Source of the DNA: Candidatus Saccharimonadota bacterium
Lineage (GTDB): Bacteria > Patescibacteriota > Saccharimonadia > Saccharimonadales > Saccharimonadaceae
Direction of reading: 5' to 3'
DNA length: 64,000 bases
Assembly (NCBI GenBank): GCA_017561575.1
Contig: JAFZBS010000010.1
Location: 62,001-126,000, forward strand
The position numbers and the translations under genes were made by a program. The notes beneath the pieces are model-generated. The model ran no database searches. It was not told where the DNA came from and was given only the letters and a program-made list of their open reading frames with translations. Below are positions 24,325 through 33,045 of this stretch, piece after piece. The stretch's first letter is position 1; every line of letters starts with the position of its first letter.

Positions 24325-24585
24325 ATGTACTCAATCATCGCATATTTAAACCCAGACTGTTCCGAAAGAATCAAAAAAGCCTTCCTCGAAAAAGGCTTCG
24401 TTCTCTACTACGTCAATCACGTTACCGGCGAAATGACTCGGGTCACTAGCGAAAAAACCATATTTCTCTTGAATGGCGAATTTGCTTCCATGTACGCGAT
24501 TAAGAATCTCACCACTTATCCAGACCCCGAAACTCACGCCCTCATTCAGGACCCCGAGGTCACCCGCCGCAAAATCGAAGATTGA
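24325..24585 (+). CDS. Small hypothetical protein
   Basis: An 86-residue product (MYSIIAYLNPDCSERIKKAF at the start) that looks like a small alpha/beta fold. No family recognised. I chose the ATG at 24325 because GGAGGAGGGAG lies upstream and TATAAT at 24281-24286 fits a short leader. A longer frame to 24262 would cover the promoter. The stop is followed by a GC-rich hairpin (CCTCGGG/CCCGAGG) ahead of the tRNA-Leu promoter. Confidence 0.62.
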   Translation: MYSIIAYLNPDCSERIKKAFLEKGFVLYYVNHVTGEMTRVTSEKTIFLLNGEFASMYAIKNLTTYPDPETHALIQDPEVTRRKIED

Positions 24586-24639
24586 CATTCTCCGCCTCGG
24601 GCTTTTACCCGAGGCGCACCCATGATATAATATTGACAT

Positions 24640-24726
24640 GCCCGCTTGGCGGAATTGGTAGACGCGCTAGCTTCAGGTGCTAGTGGTAGCAATACCATGA
24701 GAGTTCAAATCTCTCAGTGGGCACCA
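24640..24726 (+). tRNA. tRNA-Leu (anticodon CAG)
   Basis: An 87-base class II tRNA with encoded CCA. Acceptor GCCCGCT/AGTGGGC, anticodon arm CTAGC-TTCAGGT-GCTAG, long variable arm and T-loop TTCAAAT. TGATATAAT precedes it. No tRNA-tail repeats follow, unlike tRNA-Lys and tRNA-Ser. Confidence 0.95.
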
Positions 24727-24732
24727 AATAAT

Positions 24733-24755
24733 ACTCACTAAAAAGTGAGTTTTTG
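24733..24755 (+). terminator. tRNA-Leu terminator
   Basis: ACTCACT-AAAA-AGTGAGT followed by TTTTT. The promoter of the next gene starts immediately after. Confidence 0.82.
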
Positions 24756-24775
24756 TGTGGTATAATATAAGCAAT

Positions 24776-26011
24776 ATGCACAAGAATACACTTCCGAAAT
24801 TATTATTTCTCCTGCTACTATCCAGTTTAACTATTAATCTGTTCTTTAATATTGCTACCGTCAACGCTGGCAGCTGCGGCGGCGTTGAAACCGCCATTAT
24901 CAACTGCAATGAGAGCGAAAACGGTATCGGTCACATTCTAAAGCTTGTTATCGAAATCATGTCTATCGGTGCCGGCATTCTTGCCACCATCGGCATCGGA
25001 ATCTTTGGTCTACAATACTTGAAAGCTGGTGGCAACGAAGAGCAAACTAGAAAAGCCAAAAGACGCCTCATCGAAATCGTCATTGGGTTAGTACTTTTCG
25101 TCTTAATGGGAGCTCTAGCTAATTGGCTTATACCAAGCGGCGTGACAAACCCTGATGACATACCAGCATTCAACCCCTCCGGTAGTAGCAGCTCTGGCTC
25201 CGGTGGTTCCGGCAGTAGCGGCGGTTCCGGTTCCAATCCAAGCGGTTCAGGTGGTGGTTCTGGCTACAACCCAAGTGGCTCTGGCTCAGGTTCAGGTGGT
25301 GGTTCAGGTTCTGGCGGTTCAGGTTCCGGTAGTGGTTCAGGTTCTGGCGGCTCAGGTTCCGGTGGCGGTTCTGGTTCCAACCCGAGTGGCTCTGGCTCAG
25401 GTTCAGGTGGTGGCGGTAGTTCCAATCCAACCGGTTCAAGCATAGCTACACGTATTAACCAAACTGCCCACAAATTCTCTTGGCCAGTTGGTGATGAGCA
25501 CAACTACTTCAGCTACACACCAGCCGAAAGACAAATAGACGTATATAAACAGCTATTCAAAACACCAAACCCTGATTATTTTGATGCACTTAGCAAATAT
25601 ACAGTAGTCGGTTACAATCATATCTCTCAAAGCGACTTCGAAAATACCTCCGACGATTGGGGATTTTGGCGTCAAGGCGCCAGCTGCGACGTCTTCGTCG
25701 GTATGGTCGTCCGCGACGTTACGGGAAATATGGACTTTCCTTTCCGTAGCCCAGGACAACAACAGCAATATTGCCGTGATCACCCTGAAATGTTTACGGA
25801 AATTCAAAATCCATCCGTTAACAACCTTCAGCCCGGCGATCTAATGTTTGTCTACACATCAGATCGCCAACATGCTCAAATTTACTGCGGTACTACTAAC
25901 TATGGCGCACCAATTATTTGCCAAGCATCTTTTAGAGGATACACTGCCGCCGTCACCGAAGGTGGTACCATCGCCGGTTTCTCGGCATTTCGTTATACAG
26001 GAGATAAATAA
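24776..26011 (+). CDS. Pilin-like membrane protein fused by a Gly-Ser linker to a cysteine peptidase
   Basis: The 411-residue product begins with a signal peptide (~1-30). Two hydrophobic helices follow at ~50-125 with LQYLKAGGNEEQTRKAKRRL between them, matching the VirB2/TrbC-like pilins elsewhere in this window (compare GGVTYMTSxGDxxKxKKAK). A Gly/Ser linker of about 90 residues leads to a C-terminal domain of ~175 residues. There GASCDVFVGMVVRDV carries the probable catalytic cysteine, and LQPGDLMFVY plus HAQIYCG the histidine, as in NlpC/P60 or CHAP enzymes. Likely a wall-cutting enzyme held by a pilin-type anchor (inference). Start at 24776 because TGGTATAAT lies 9 bases upstream. Confidence 0.72.
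   Translation: MHKNTLPKLLFLLLLSSLTINLFFNIATVNAGSCGGVETAIINCNESENGIGHILKLVIEIMSIGAGILATIGIGIFGLQYLKAGGNEEQTRKAKRRLIEIVIGLVLFVLMGALANWLIPSGVTNPDDIPAFNPSGSSSSGSGGSGSSGGSGSNPSGSGGGSGYNPSGSGSGSGGGSGSGGSGSGSGSGSGGSGSGGGSGSNPSGSGSGSGGGGSSNPTGSSIATRINQTAHKFSWPVGDEHNYFSYTPAERQIDVYKQLFKTPNPDYFDALSKYTVVGYNHISQSDFENTSDDWGFWRQGASCDVFVGMVVRDVTGNMDFPFRSPGQQQQYCRDHPEMFTEIQNPSVNNLQPGDLMFVYTSDRQHAQIYCGTTNYGAPIICQASFRGYTAAVTEGGTIAGFSAFRYTGDK
25166..25440 (+). repeat. Low-complexity Gly-Ser coding repeat
   Basis: Short degenerate GGTTCT/GGCTCA-type repeats encode the Gly-Ser linker, broken by NPSGS/NPTGS units. Such tracts can vary in length by slippage. No CRISPR-like spacing is present. Confidence 0.85.
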
Positions 26012-26012
26012 C

Positions 26013-26552
26013 ATGGATAACTATAGTAATCAAAACGACAATCAAAATAACAACTATAACGCCAACACACCAAACGACAACATGATGGGTCAAGTTAATC
26101 CAGGAACTAACCCATACATTATGTCTAGCTCCAACCCGCTAATCGATTCCCCTAAAAAACCATCTAAAACCATTTTAATTGTCGCTATTTCAGTCATAAT
26201 CGTTATGTTCGGCGTCATTATTGCACTTCTCCTCATTTCTAAATCCACCCCGACTCCCGACTCTGGTTTTAACTACGAAGAATTTAACGAAGCCGAATCC
26301 GACCTAAGAGACCACTACGACGAAATGCAAAGCGACCCCATTTTCAGCATTACACCATATTCCGACCCAAACGGTAAATTTGAAATCAACGCCTGGTTTG
26401 TAGACAATGATTATTTCATCGCAATCACTCCAACCTGCGATGGTGAATCGTTTGATGAGTACATCAACCAAGCCAAAAACTATCTCACTACCAATCTTAG
26501 CACAGACTTATCCAAATATATAATCAAGACAACCGCTTGCCCGGCATCATAA
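26013..26552 (+). CDS. Single-pass membrane protein with asparagine-rich N-terminus
   Basis: The 179-residue product has a disordered N-terminus rich in Asn, Gln and Pro (~1-48), one membrane helix (~50-72) and an extracellular domain of ~105 residues ending in TACPAS. I recognise no family. Layout resembles the T4SS-locus protein at 32150. GGAGATAA lies before the ATG, 2 bp after the stop of the pilin-peptidase gene, so they form one operon and may act together at the cell surface. The 3' end overlaps the convergent aminopeptidase by 6 bp. Confidence 0.65.
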   Translation: MDNYSNQNDNQNNNYNANTPNDNMMGQVNPGTNPYIMSSSNPLIDSPKKPSKTILIVAISVIIVMFGVIIALLLISKSTPTPDSGFNYEEFNEAESDLRDHYDEMQSDPIFSITPYSDPNGKFEINAWFVDNDYFIAITPTCDGESFDEYINQAKNYLTTNLSTDLSKYIIKTTACPAS

Positions 26553-28943
26553 TTCTTTATCTAATTCTTTATAAATCGCTTCACGATCCGTTTCAATTAA
26601 CTTAAGGCGTGCCTCAATCTCGTTTTTACCCATTTCTACGGCTCTCGCCACCACCGGATCATTAGACATTGGTCCATAAAATTCCCACCAAGTGTCATAT
26701 TCGTCTTTTGTCCTTACTAAATTTGCCGTATATCTTGCATAATTGTCCAAAGACTTATCACCCATGAGGCTCTTTATATAATCCCAGTTTTCCTTAAGCC
26801 ACTTAAATACGTCCGCTTTAATCTCTGGATTTCTATAGAGATAAATAAACAAATGTAATTGATCCTGTGGCTTAACTATTTCTGGTTGATTTAAAAGTCC
26901 CATTATTTTATTAAGTACACCCTTTTCTCTTGGCAAAGTTACCGCAAACAACAACTCAATTTTTATTTCAGGATCAGCAGTATTCTTATAATTATCAAGA
27001 TACTTATCCACCATTTCTGGTTCCAAATACACTTTTGCATCAAGAATATCATTTCTAATTTCAAGGTCCAGCTTTGAATAATCTTCATTATACATTGAAG
27101 CTAGAGTCCTTAAATTTTCTTCATTTTCTGCAAAAAAGTCTAGTCCGAGCAAAATTGAACGAAGACGCATGATATTTTCGTCATCAGTCTCCAACGTCTT
27201 TAACCCAATCTCGTTTAACTTTGGCGCAACCAATTGTTTGACAAACATCCTAAACTTTTGCTCTTCTTCTGATTTATAATCAAAGAAAACTTTTAAGCCA
27301 GAAACGATACTAAGAATGACACTCCAAACTGCAGCACTGGATTCGTTTTTAAATTTAGAAAGCAAAGTCAGCAAAGACGCCGAAGATACCAAATCTGTCC
27401 TAGCCAAAAGATCGCGGTCAATCAAAAGTCTTAATTTTTCTTCTAACCCCAATTCATCAAATCGAGCAAGCCTATCCTCAAACTCATCTTCCGTCAACCG
27501 CAAAACATAATGGCCCCCCATGTCCTCAAATACCTCCGGAACCAGCCAATTAGACGTTGGCATTTCACCGTCTATCAAAAATCTTTTTTGCTTAAACGTG
27601 TCAAAATCAACGCCAGTGTTTTCTAACACTGGATAACCCGGCTTATCTATAAATGCGTGCATCATTTTCTTAACATCAAAACTCGCATAAGTATTCAAAG
27701 CCGTCCATAAATCATCGCCGCAAGTATTGCTATATTTATATTTCTCAAAATAATCCTTTACGCCTTTACAAAAATTATCCCACCCCATCGTCCGAATCAC
27801 CATGAGCATTAGTCTTGCACCTTTTGAATAAACAATCGCCGGATCAAAAAGTGTCATTATTTCTGCTGGATTTTCAACATTCTGATGTACTGATTGCACG
27901 CCAGAAAGGCAATCACGTTTTAGAGCCAACAGACAATCTCCCGTAAAGAAACCTTCCCAAATCTTAAATTCTGGGTAAATAGCATCCACCGCATAATACT
28001 CCATAATGGAAGCGAACGATTCATTCAACCATAAATCGTCCCACCATTTCATTGTGACTAAATCACCAAACCATTGATGCGCCAGCTCATGCGCCACCGT
28101 CAACGCCACACCTTTCTTCGTGTCAGTCGTCGCGCTCTCACCAGCTAGCATCATAGATTCACGATAAGTCACTAGTCCCCAATTTTCCATCGCCCCCGCT
28201 TCAAAATCCGGTAATGCCACCTGCGTACATTTTTTCAAAGGATACGGTACGCCAAAGTTGTCATCATAAAACTCAAGTGACCTCGCTGCAACCTCGTTAG
28301 CAAAGTCCACCGAATCTATATCTTGGTTCAAAGCCACATATGTAGTTATTTCCACACCATGGCTATTCACTATTGTTTTTCCATGGAATTTTCCCACTAC
28401 CCATGCAAGAAGATATACGCTCATTCTTGGTGTTGGCTCAAATGATACTGTTTTAAAACCAGCATCAACAGTCTGTTTTAGTATCGGCATGTTGGATAGT
28501 ACTTCGTCATCTTCTTCTGTTGTAAGTGTGAGTTCAAACACTGCCTTCGCTGCTGGTTCATCAATACATGGGAAAGCCTCCCTTGCATAGTGACTTTCAA
28601 ACTGCGTCGCAACTATTGTTTCTGTCTTGCCATTATAATCATACGTGGAAAGATATGCTCCCTCCATTTTTTCACTAAGTTTCCCTTGATATTCTATTGT
28701 AATTTTTGAAACCTCTTTTGGTACATTCTTGATTATTAGTGTTTTATCTTTAATCTCATACTCTGCATTTGTTCCATCTAGCAAAACACTATTTATCTCC
28801 ATGTCTACTGCATGAAATTTTATAATCTCACTTTCAACTTTGCCAATTATTCCAACCGTTCCACTAATTGTTTTTTCTTTTTTATTTAGTAATAAATTTA
28901 AACTATACCTTTCCGGCACAAAATAATCTAAAAGTCTTTCCAT
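26547..28943 (-). CDS. M1 family zinc aminopeptidase
   Basis: Removes N-terminal residues from peptides. The 798-residue product carries GAMENWGLVTYRE (substrate-binding motif, ~250) and HELAHQWFGDLVTMKWWDDL followed by NES, together the HExxH-18-E zinc site (~285-310). The C-terminal helical domain of ~400 residues is complete. There is no signal peptide, so a cytoplasmic role in using imported peptides is likely. AGGAG precedes the ATG, 9 bp after ftsH, which suggests joint expression in protein turnover. Confidence 0.93.
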   Translation of the reverse strand: MERLLDYFVPERYSLNLLLNKKEKTISGTVGIIGKVESEIIKFHAVDMEINSVLLDGTNAEYEIKDKTLIIKNVPKEVSKITIEYQGKLSEKMEGAYLSTYDYNGKTETIVATQFESHYAREAFPCIDEPAAKAVFELTLTTEEDDEVLSNMPILKQTVDAGFKTVSFEPTPRMSVYLLAWVVGKFHGKTIVNSHGVEITTYVALNQDIDSVDFANEVAARSLEFYDDNFGVPYPLKKCTQVALPDFEAGAMENWGLVTYRESMMLAGESATTDTKKGVALTVAHELAHQWFGDLVTMKWWDDLWLNESFASIMEYYAVDAIYPEFKIWEGFFTGDCLLALKRDCLSGVQSVHQNVENPAEIMTLFDPAIVYSKGARLMLMVIRTMGWDNFCKGVKDYFEKYKYSNTCGDDLWTALNTYASFDVKKMMHAFIDKPGYPVLENTGVDFDTFKQKRFLIDGEMPTSNWLVPEVFEDMGGHYVLRLTEDEFEDRLARFDELGLEEKLRLLIDRDLLARTDLVSSASLLTLLSKFKNESSAAVWSVILSIVSGLKVFFDYKSEEEQKFRMFVKQLVAPKLNEIGLKTLETDDENIMRLRSILLGLDFFAENEENLRTLASMYNEDYSKLDLEIRNDILDAKVYLEPEMVDKYLDNYKNTADPEIKIELLFAVTLPREKGVLNKIMGLLNQPEIVKPQDQLHLFIYLYRNPEIKADVFKWLKENWDYIKSLMGDKSLDNYARYTANLVRTKDEYDTWWEFYGPMSNDPVVARAVEMGKNEIEARLKLIETDREAIYKELDKEL

Positions 28944-28952
28944 TATAGGCTC

Positions 28953-30875
28953 CTATTTATGAAGTTTTACAGTTTCAGGTAGTTTTGCATCTACGAGTAA
29001 AGGCTCCAATTCTTTTTCCTCCAATGTTTCATGAGCCAGTAATTCCTCCGCCAATTTATCCAACACTTTCTTATTTACTTTTAATATTTCTTCTGCCCGT
29101 TTTGCAGCCTCATCGGATAGTTTTCTAACTTCTTCATCAATTGCCTCAGCAGTTTTTTCAGAATAAGGCTTACTGGTTGTAATAGTATAATACCCAGTAG
29201 CTTCATCTGGAAATACAATATTTCTAAGTCCTTCGCTCATCCCCTCTTCCACCACCATGGATTTTGCAAGCTCAGCTACATTTTTTAAGTCCGAAGATGC
29301 GCCAGTAGTAATTGCATCGGTTCCAAATATTATTTTTTCTGCCACTCTACCGCCCATTGCGCGCGCTAAAATATCTTTTAGTTCATAAATATTCTTGTAG
29401 CTTCTGTCTTCTGGTGGCAAAAACCAAGTCACACCGCCAGTTTGTCCTCTCGGGATAATAGTAACCTTATGCACCGGATCGGAATCTGGAAGCACATGCC
29501 CAACTATTGCATGTCCCGCTTCATGATAGGCCGTTATTTTGCGTTCCTTTTCATTCATAACTTTTGATTTTCTCTCCGGACCAATCGCTACTCGCTCAAA
29601 TGCTTCCGTCAAATCATGATTTGAAATCGCCTTATGCCCTTCACGTGCCGCCGTAATAGCAGCCTCATTTGCAACATTGGCAAGATCCGCACCAGACGAA
29701 CCTGCCGTCTTCTTTGCGAGCGCCTCAAGATCAACATCTGCTTCAACCGGCTTGCCTTTAAAATGCACTTTTAATATTTCTAGGCGATCCTTTCGTTCTG
29801 GCAAAGTCACATTTACGTGACGATCAAATCGCCCCGGACGAAGAAGTGCTTTATCAAGCATATCCACACGGTTAGTTGCCGCCATTACAATCACACCACT
29901 ATCATTATCAAATCCATCCATCTCCACCAAAATCTGATTTAAAGTTTGCTCATCTTCGCGTCCTGCTCCCCCTCTCGCATCACGTTTGTGCGCTACTGCA
30001 TCAATTTCATCAATAAGGATAATTGATGGGGCATTTTTCTTGGCCTTTGAAAACAAGTCGCGAACACGAGAAGCACCTACACCTACAAACATCTCCGCAA
30101 ATTCCGACCCGGAAATTGAAAAGAATGGCACATCCGCTTCGCCCGCCACTGCTCTAGCCATCAAGGTTTTACCAGTACCAGGGTCACCCGCAAGAAGCAC
30201 ACCACGCGGAATCTTCGCACCAAGTTTTTCGTATTTTTTTGGATTTTTCAAGAAATCCACAATTTCCGTCAAATCCTGCTTTGCCGCCTCGTTACCAGCC
30301 ACATCATTAAAAGTAACCTTCTTTTTATCTGGACCATAAAGCTGCGCTCTTGCCTTGCCAAAAGACATAGACTGATTGTTAGCTGCTGTCGCCTGTCGCA
30401 TCATCCACGACAAGAAAACTACAATCGCAACAATCGGAAGTATTGTCAGGGCCACATCAAACACAATCCCCCAAGCATTTACATCTTCCTTGTATTCAAT
30501 TGTTGGATACTTCTCCTGACATTTTGTCAATTCTTCTGCCTCCAGATTCTCACAATGATTTACTAAACCTTGGTCATACAAAGTGCCCGATGGGTCTTTC
30601 CTAGAGATTTCTGTTGCCTCAGTTTTGCCTTTTAGTGTAATATCTAGAACTTCACCGGTAACTGTTATTTTTGCAATATTACCATCAGGATCATTCGCAC
30701 GTTGAATCACATCAGAAATTGGCACTTCAGTCTTTTTATTCTTTTCATTACCATTCATATTTACAATAAAAAGACCAACTAGACATAGTATCAAGAGCGC
30801 AAAAATAAAACTTCTAATTGTATTAGAACGATTCGCGCTCATATTCATATTTATATTCGGTTTTTGTTCCGCCAC
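28953..30875 (-). CDS. ftsH: ATP-dependent zinc metalloprotease FtsH
   Basis: Membrane-bound AAA+ protease that degrades unstable and membrane proteins. The 640-residue product has two membrane helices (~20-40 and ~130-150) around an extracytoplasmic domain, Walker [14 protein letters not shown] (~215), Walker [10 protein letters not shown] (~270), the second region of homology with RPGRFDRHV, and the zinc site [10 protein letters not shown] (~430). The start is GTG at 30875 with AAGGAG ten bases upstream and TGGTAGAAT as the -10. Length normal. Confidence 0.97.
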   Translation of the reverse strand: MAEQKPNINMNMSANRSNTIRSFIFALLILCLVGLFIVNMNGNEKNKKTEVPISDVIQRANDPDGNIAKITVTGEVLDITLKGKTEATEISRKDPSGTLYDQGLVNHCENLEAEELTKCQEKYPTIEYKEDVNAWGIVFDVALTILPIVAIVVFLSWMMRQATAANNQSMSFGKARAQLYGPDKKKVTFNDVAGNEAAKQDLTEIVDFLKNPKKYEKLGAKIPRGVLLAGDPGTGKTLMARAVAGEADVPFFSISGSEFAEMFVGVGASRVRDLFSKAKKNAPSIILIDEIDAVAHKRDARGGAGREDEQTLNQILVEMDGFDNDSGVIVMAATNRVDMLDKALLRPGRFDRHVNVTLPERKDRLEILKVHFKGKPVEADVDLEALAKKTAGSSGADLANVANEAAITAAREGHKAISNHDLTEAFERVAIGPERKSKVMNEKERKITAYHEAGHAIVGHVLPDSDPVHKVTIIPRGQTGGVTWFLPPEDRSYKNIYELKDILARAMGGRVAEKIIFGTDAITTGASSDLKNVAELAKSMVVEEGMSEGLRNIVFPDEATGYYTITTSKPYSEKTAEAIDEEVRKLSDEAAKRAEEILKVNKKVLDKLAEELLAHETLEEKELEPLLVDAKLPETVKLHK

Positions 30876-30941
30876 TTTGTTATCTCCTTAATATATCTAT
30901 TCTACCATATTTTCGTTTTTTATGATATAATTAGATTATGC

Positions 30942-31017
30942 CTGGGTGTAGCACAGTTGGTAGCGCGCGACGTTTGGGACGTCGAGGTCGCAGGTTCAAG
31001 TCCTGTCACCCAGACCA
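30942..31017 (+). tRNA. tRNA-Pro (anticodon TGG)
   Basis: A 76-base cloverleaf with encoded CCA; acceptor CTGGGTG/CACCCAG, anticodon arm CGACG-TTTGGGA-CGTCG. TGATATAAT lies 10 bases upstream. First of three proline tRNAs in tandem. Confidence 0.95.
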
Positions 31018-31032
31018 TTTTTATTTTTATAC

Positions 31033-31108
31033 CTGGGTGTGGCGCAGTTGGTAGCGCGCAGCGTTCGGGACGCTGAGGTCGCCTGTTCAAGTCAGGTCAC
31101 CCAGACCA
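31033..31108 (+). tRNA. tRNA-Pro (anticodon CGG)
   Basis: A 76-base cloverleaf with encoded CCA; same acceptor as the first proline tRNA, anticodon arm CAGCG-TTCGGGA-CGCTG. No promoter of its own; likely processed from a joint transcript. Confidence 0.95.
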
Positions 31109-31117
31109 CAAAAACTA

Positions 31118-31192
31118 CTGGGATTGGCGCAGTGGTAGCGCGCACGCCTGGGGGGCGTGAGGTCGCCAGTTCGAGCCTGGTATCCCAGACCA
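31118..31192 (+). tRNA. tRNA-Pro (anticodon GGG)
   Basis: A 75-base cloverleaf with encoded CCA; acceptor CTGGGAT/ATCCCAG, anticodon arm CACGC-CTGGGGG-GCGTG. Ends 1 bp before the dnaJ stop on the other strand. The three tRNAs cover all proline codons. Confidence 0.94.
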
Positions 31193-31193
31193 T

Positions 31194-32102
31194 TTACCCC
31201 CAAAAACCGCGTTTTTTACTTTTCTTGAACTCTTCTAGGAGTTCTTTTTGTTTCTTAGATAAATTACTTGGCGTTTCGACAATCACAGTCACAATATGTG
31301 GCCCCCTGTCGCCATCCGCTCTAAACGGAACTCCATGACCAGATAGTTTAAATGGAGTACCCGATTGAGTTCCAGCTGGCACCTTCATCGTAATTTTACC
31401 GTCCACTGTTTCCACATCTATTTCACATCCAAGCGCCGCATCCACCATATCGATTTTTTGTTCAGACAGAATAATCGAACCTTCCCTCGTCAAAGATTTA
31501 TGCGGTTTCACTCGCACTCTCACGTACAAATCACCTTTTTCACTACTTCCCTCAGGAGCCGGTCCGCCCTTACCGCGTAATCTTACTGACATACCATCAT
31601 CGATACCGGCAGGAATTTTGACTTTAAGCTCCGTGCCATCTACCGATACTGTTTTGGTTGTGCCAAAAATCGCTTCCTCAAAAGTCAAAGTTACATTGGT
31701 TTGATAATCCGCTCCCCTTCTCGCACGACGCGCTCCCCCAAATCCAAATAAGCTTCCTAGAATATCATCAAATGCTCCGCCACCGCCAAAGTCAAAGTTA
31801 AATGTCTGGCCATTAAAGTTAAAGTTCCCGCCAGAAAACGGATTGCCAGAAAATCCACCACCAGCAGCCGAACCACCTACGCCAGCGTGACCAAACTGAT
31901 CATATCGTGCTCTTTTTTGCTTATCCGACAAGACCTCATGCGCTTCTGAAATTTCTTTAAATTTTTCCTCGGCCTCTTTATTCCCTGGATTCTTATCCGG
32001 ATGATACTTTACCGCAAGCTTCCGGTAAGCTTTTTTGATCTCATCATCTGACGCATTTTTACTCACGCCAAGCACTTCATAATAATCTCTTTTTCCTGCC
32101 AT
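31194..32102 (-). CDS. dnaJ: DnaJ/CbpA-type co-chaperone without zinc finger
   Basis: Stimulates DnaK. The 302-residue product has a J domain with HPDKNPG (~33) and the preceding KKAYRKLA, a Gly/Phe-rich stretch (~75-130) and the C-terminal substrate-binding domain ([13 protein letters not shown] onward). The CxxCxGxG zinc-finger repeats of classical DnaJ are absent, so it is a type II (CbpA-like) protein. AGGAAA precedes the ATG. A CIRCE operator overlaps its -35, so HrcA control is likely. Confidence 0.9.
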   Translation of the reverse strand: MAGKRDYYEVLGVSKNASDDEIKKAYRKLAVKYHPDKNPGNKEAEEKFKEISEAHEVLSDKQKRARYDQFGHAGVGGSAAGGGFSGNPFSGGNFNFNGQTFNFDFGGGGAFDDILGSLFGFGGARRARRGADYQTNVTLTFEEAIFGTTKTVSVDGTELKVKIPAGIDDGMSVRLRGKGGPAPEGSSEKGDLYVRVRVKPHKSLTREGSIILSEQKIDMVDAALGCEIDVETVDGKITMKVPAGTQSGTPFKLSGHGVPFRADGDRGPHIVTVIVETPSNLSKKQKELLEEFKKSKKRGFWG

Positions 32103-32142
32103 CTTAGTTTCCTATATATAATATATAGTATATTATATTATT

Positions 32143-32169
32143 TTAGCACTTAAGAGTCAAGAGTGCTAA
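32143..32169 (-). promoter_or_regulatory. CIRCE operator of dnaJ
   Basis: TTAGCACTT-N9-GAGTGCTAA, one base from the standard CIRCE inverted repeat bound by HrcA. On the minus strand TTGACT lies in its centre as the -35, and TATAAT follows after 17 bp at 32137-32132. The operator covers the last codons of the upstream gene. Confidence 0.9.
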
Positions 32170-33037
32170 TCTCCACTTCTTTTCCAGCTAGAGACAAAAT
32201 CCAATTTGATAAAACGTTCAGGGTATTTTCATCATTAGTTTCCACAAAACCAGCCACATCTTCCCCGTCATTCGCATAAATAGCTAAGTATTTCTCACCG
32301 AAAAACTCATCCATACGTACATCTATTATATATGCATATTCATCATTAACAATAACTTTAAATTGATAAACCAAATCCGTCCCGATACTTTCTCTCTTTA
32401 CAAGGCTCGTTTCGTCTAGCACCGCGCTAATCGCAACATCGTCAATCTTTTTCTTCCAATAATCACCAAGAGCATCAGTTATTTTGTAGGATGTTTTTAA
32501 GCCAAAGGTATAATCCAGCTGGTACTCATTTTCCCAGCTCACTGTCTTTTCAGCAAAATCCTTGCAAGAAAAGTTCTGATAAATCCGCTCCGCCTTCGGC
32601 ACACAAGACATCATCACCGGATAGCCACCCAAATACTCGCTATCAGCATCTGGCGACCATTCAAATTGCACACTATAAGATTGCTCAATCGTAGGAATAT
32701 CCACTATAAATTTACCATAATATACTTTTGTGCTCTTATTGTGTCTATATTCACTCGTTCCTTCCCTGACCACCGCACCATCTTTTGGAATCTCCCCCGA
32801 CATATTATTAGAAATAATAGTGTATAACTGATGGAAAATCAAATCCTTCTCATTTTGTGGAACATTATTAAAGTATGTTGTAAAATTATCAATTCTGACT
32901 TCATCGCCATACGCATTTGTCCTCAGTAAGTTTTTCAGTGTTATCACTAGTAATACAATTAAAACCACTCCTACAACAAAACCACCAATTACTAAAGGAT
33001 TAACTGGCTTTTTTATTTTTTCACTGCTTGGCTCCAT
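32150..33037 (-). CDS. Single-pass membrane protein at the T4SS-like locus, VirB8-like layout
   Basis: The 295-residue product has a short cytoplasmic N-terminus, one membrane helix (PLVIGGFVVGVVLIVLLVIT, ~14-34) and a ~255-residue extracellular domain with two cysteines (MSCVPKAER, FSCKDFAE). Topology matches VirB8 or its Gram-positive counterparts, but I see no diagnostic motif, so this is a guess from layout. It follows the wall hydrolase by 8 bp and ends inside the dnaJ CIRCE element. AGGAGG lies before the ATG. Confidence 0.6.
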   Translation of the reverse strand: MEPSSEKIKKPVNPLVIGGFVVGVVLIVLLVITLKNLLRTNAYGDEVRIDNFTTYFNNVPQNEKDLIFHQLYTIISNNMSGEIPKDGAVVREGTSEYRHNKSTKVYYGKFIVDIPTIEQSYSVQFEWSPDADSEYLGGYPVMMSCVPKAERIYQNFSCKDFAEKTVSWENEYQLDYTFGLKTSYKITDALGDYWKKKIDDVAISAVLDETSLVKRESIGTDLVYQFKVIVNDEYAYIIDVRMDEFFGEKYLAIYANDGEDVAGFVETNDENTLNVLSNWILSLAGKEVEISTLDS

Positions 33038-33045
33038 AAAACCTC

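Noticed and set aside
25166-25440. Regular short repeats that could suggest a CRISPR or VNTR locus
   Set aside because: They encode an in-frame Gly-Ser linker with no constant repeat-spacer spacing and no cas genes nearby.
25264-25503. Long antisense proline-rich frames opposite the Gly-Ser linker
   Set aside because: Mirror effect of the GGT/TCC-rich repeat; no start signals or plausible protein.
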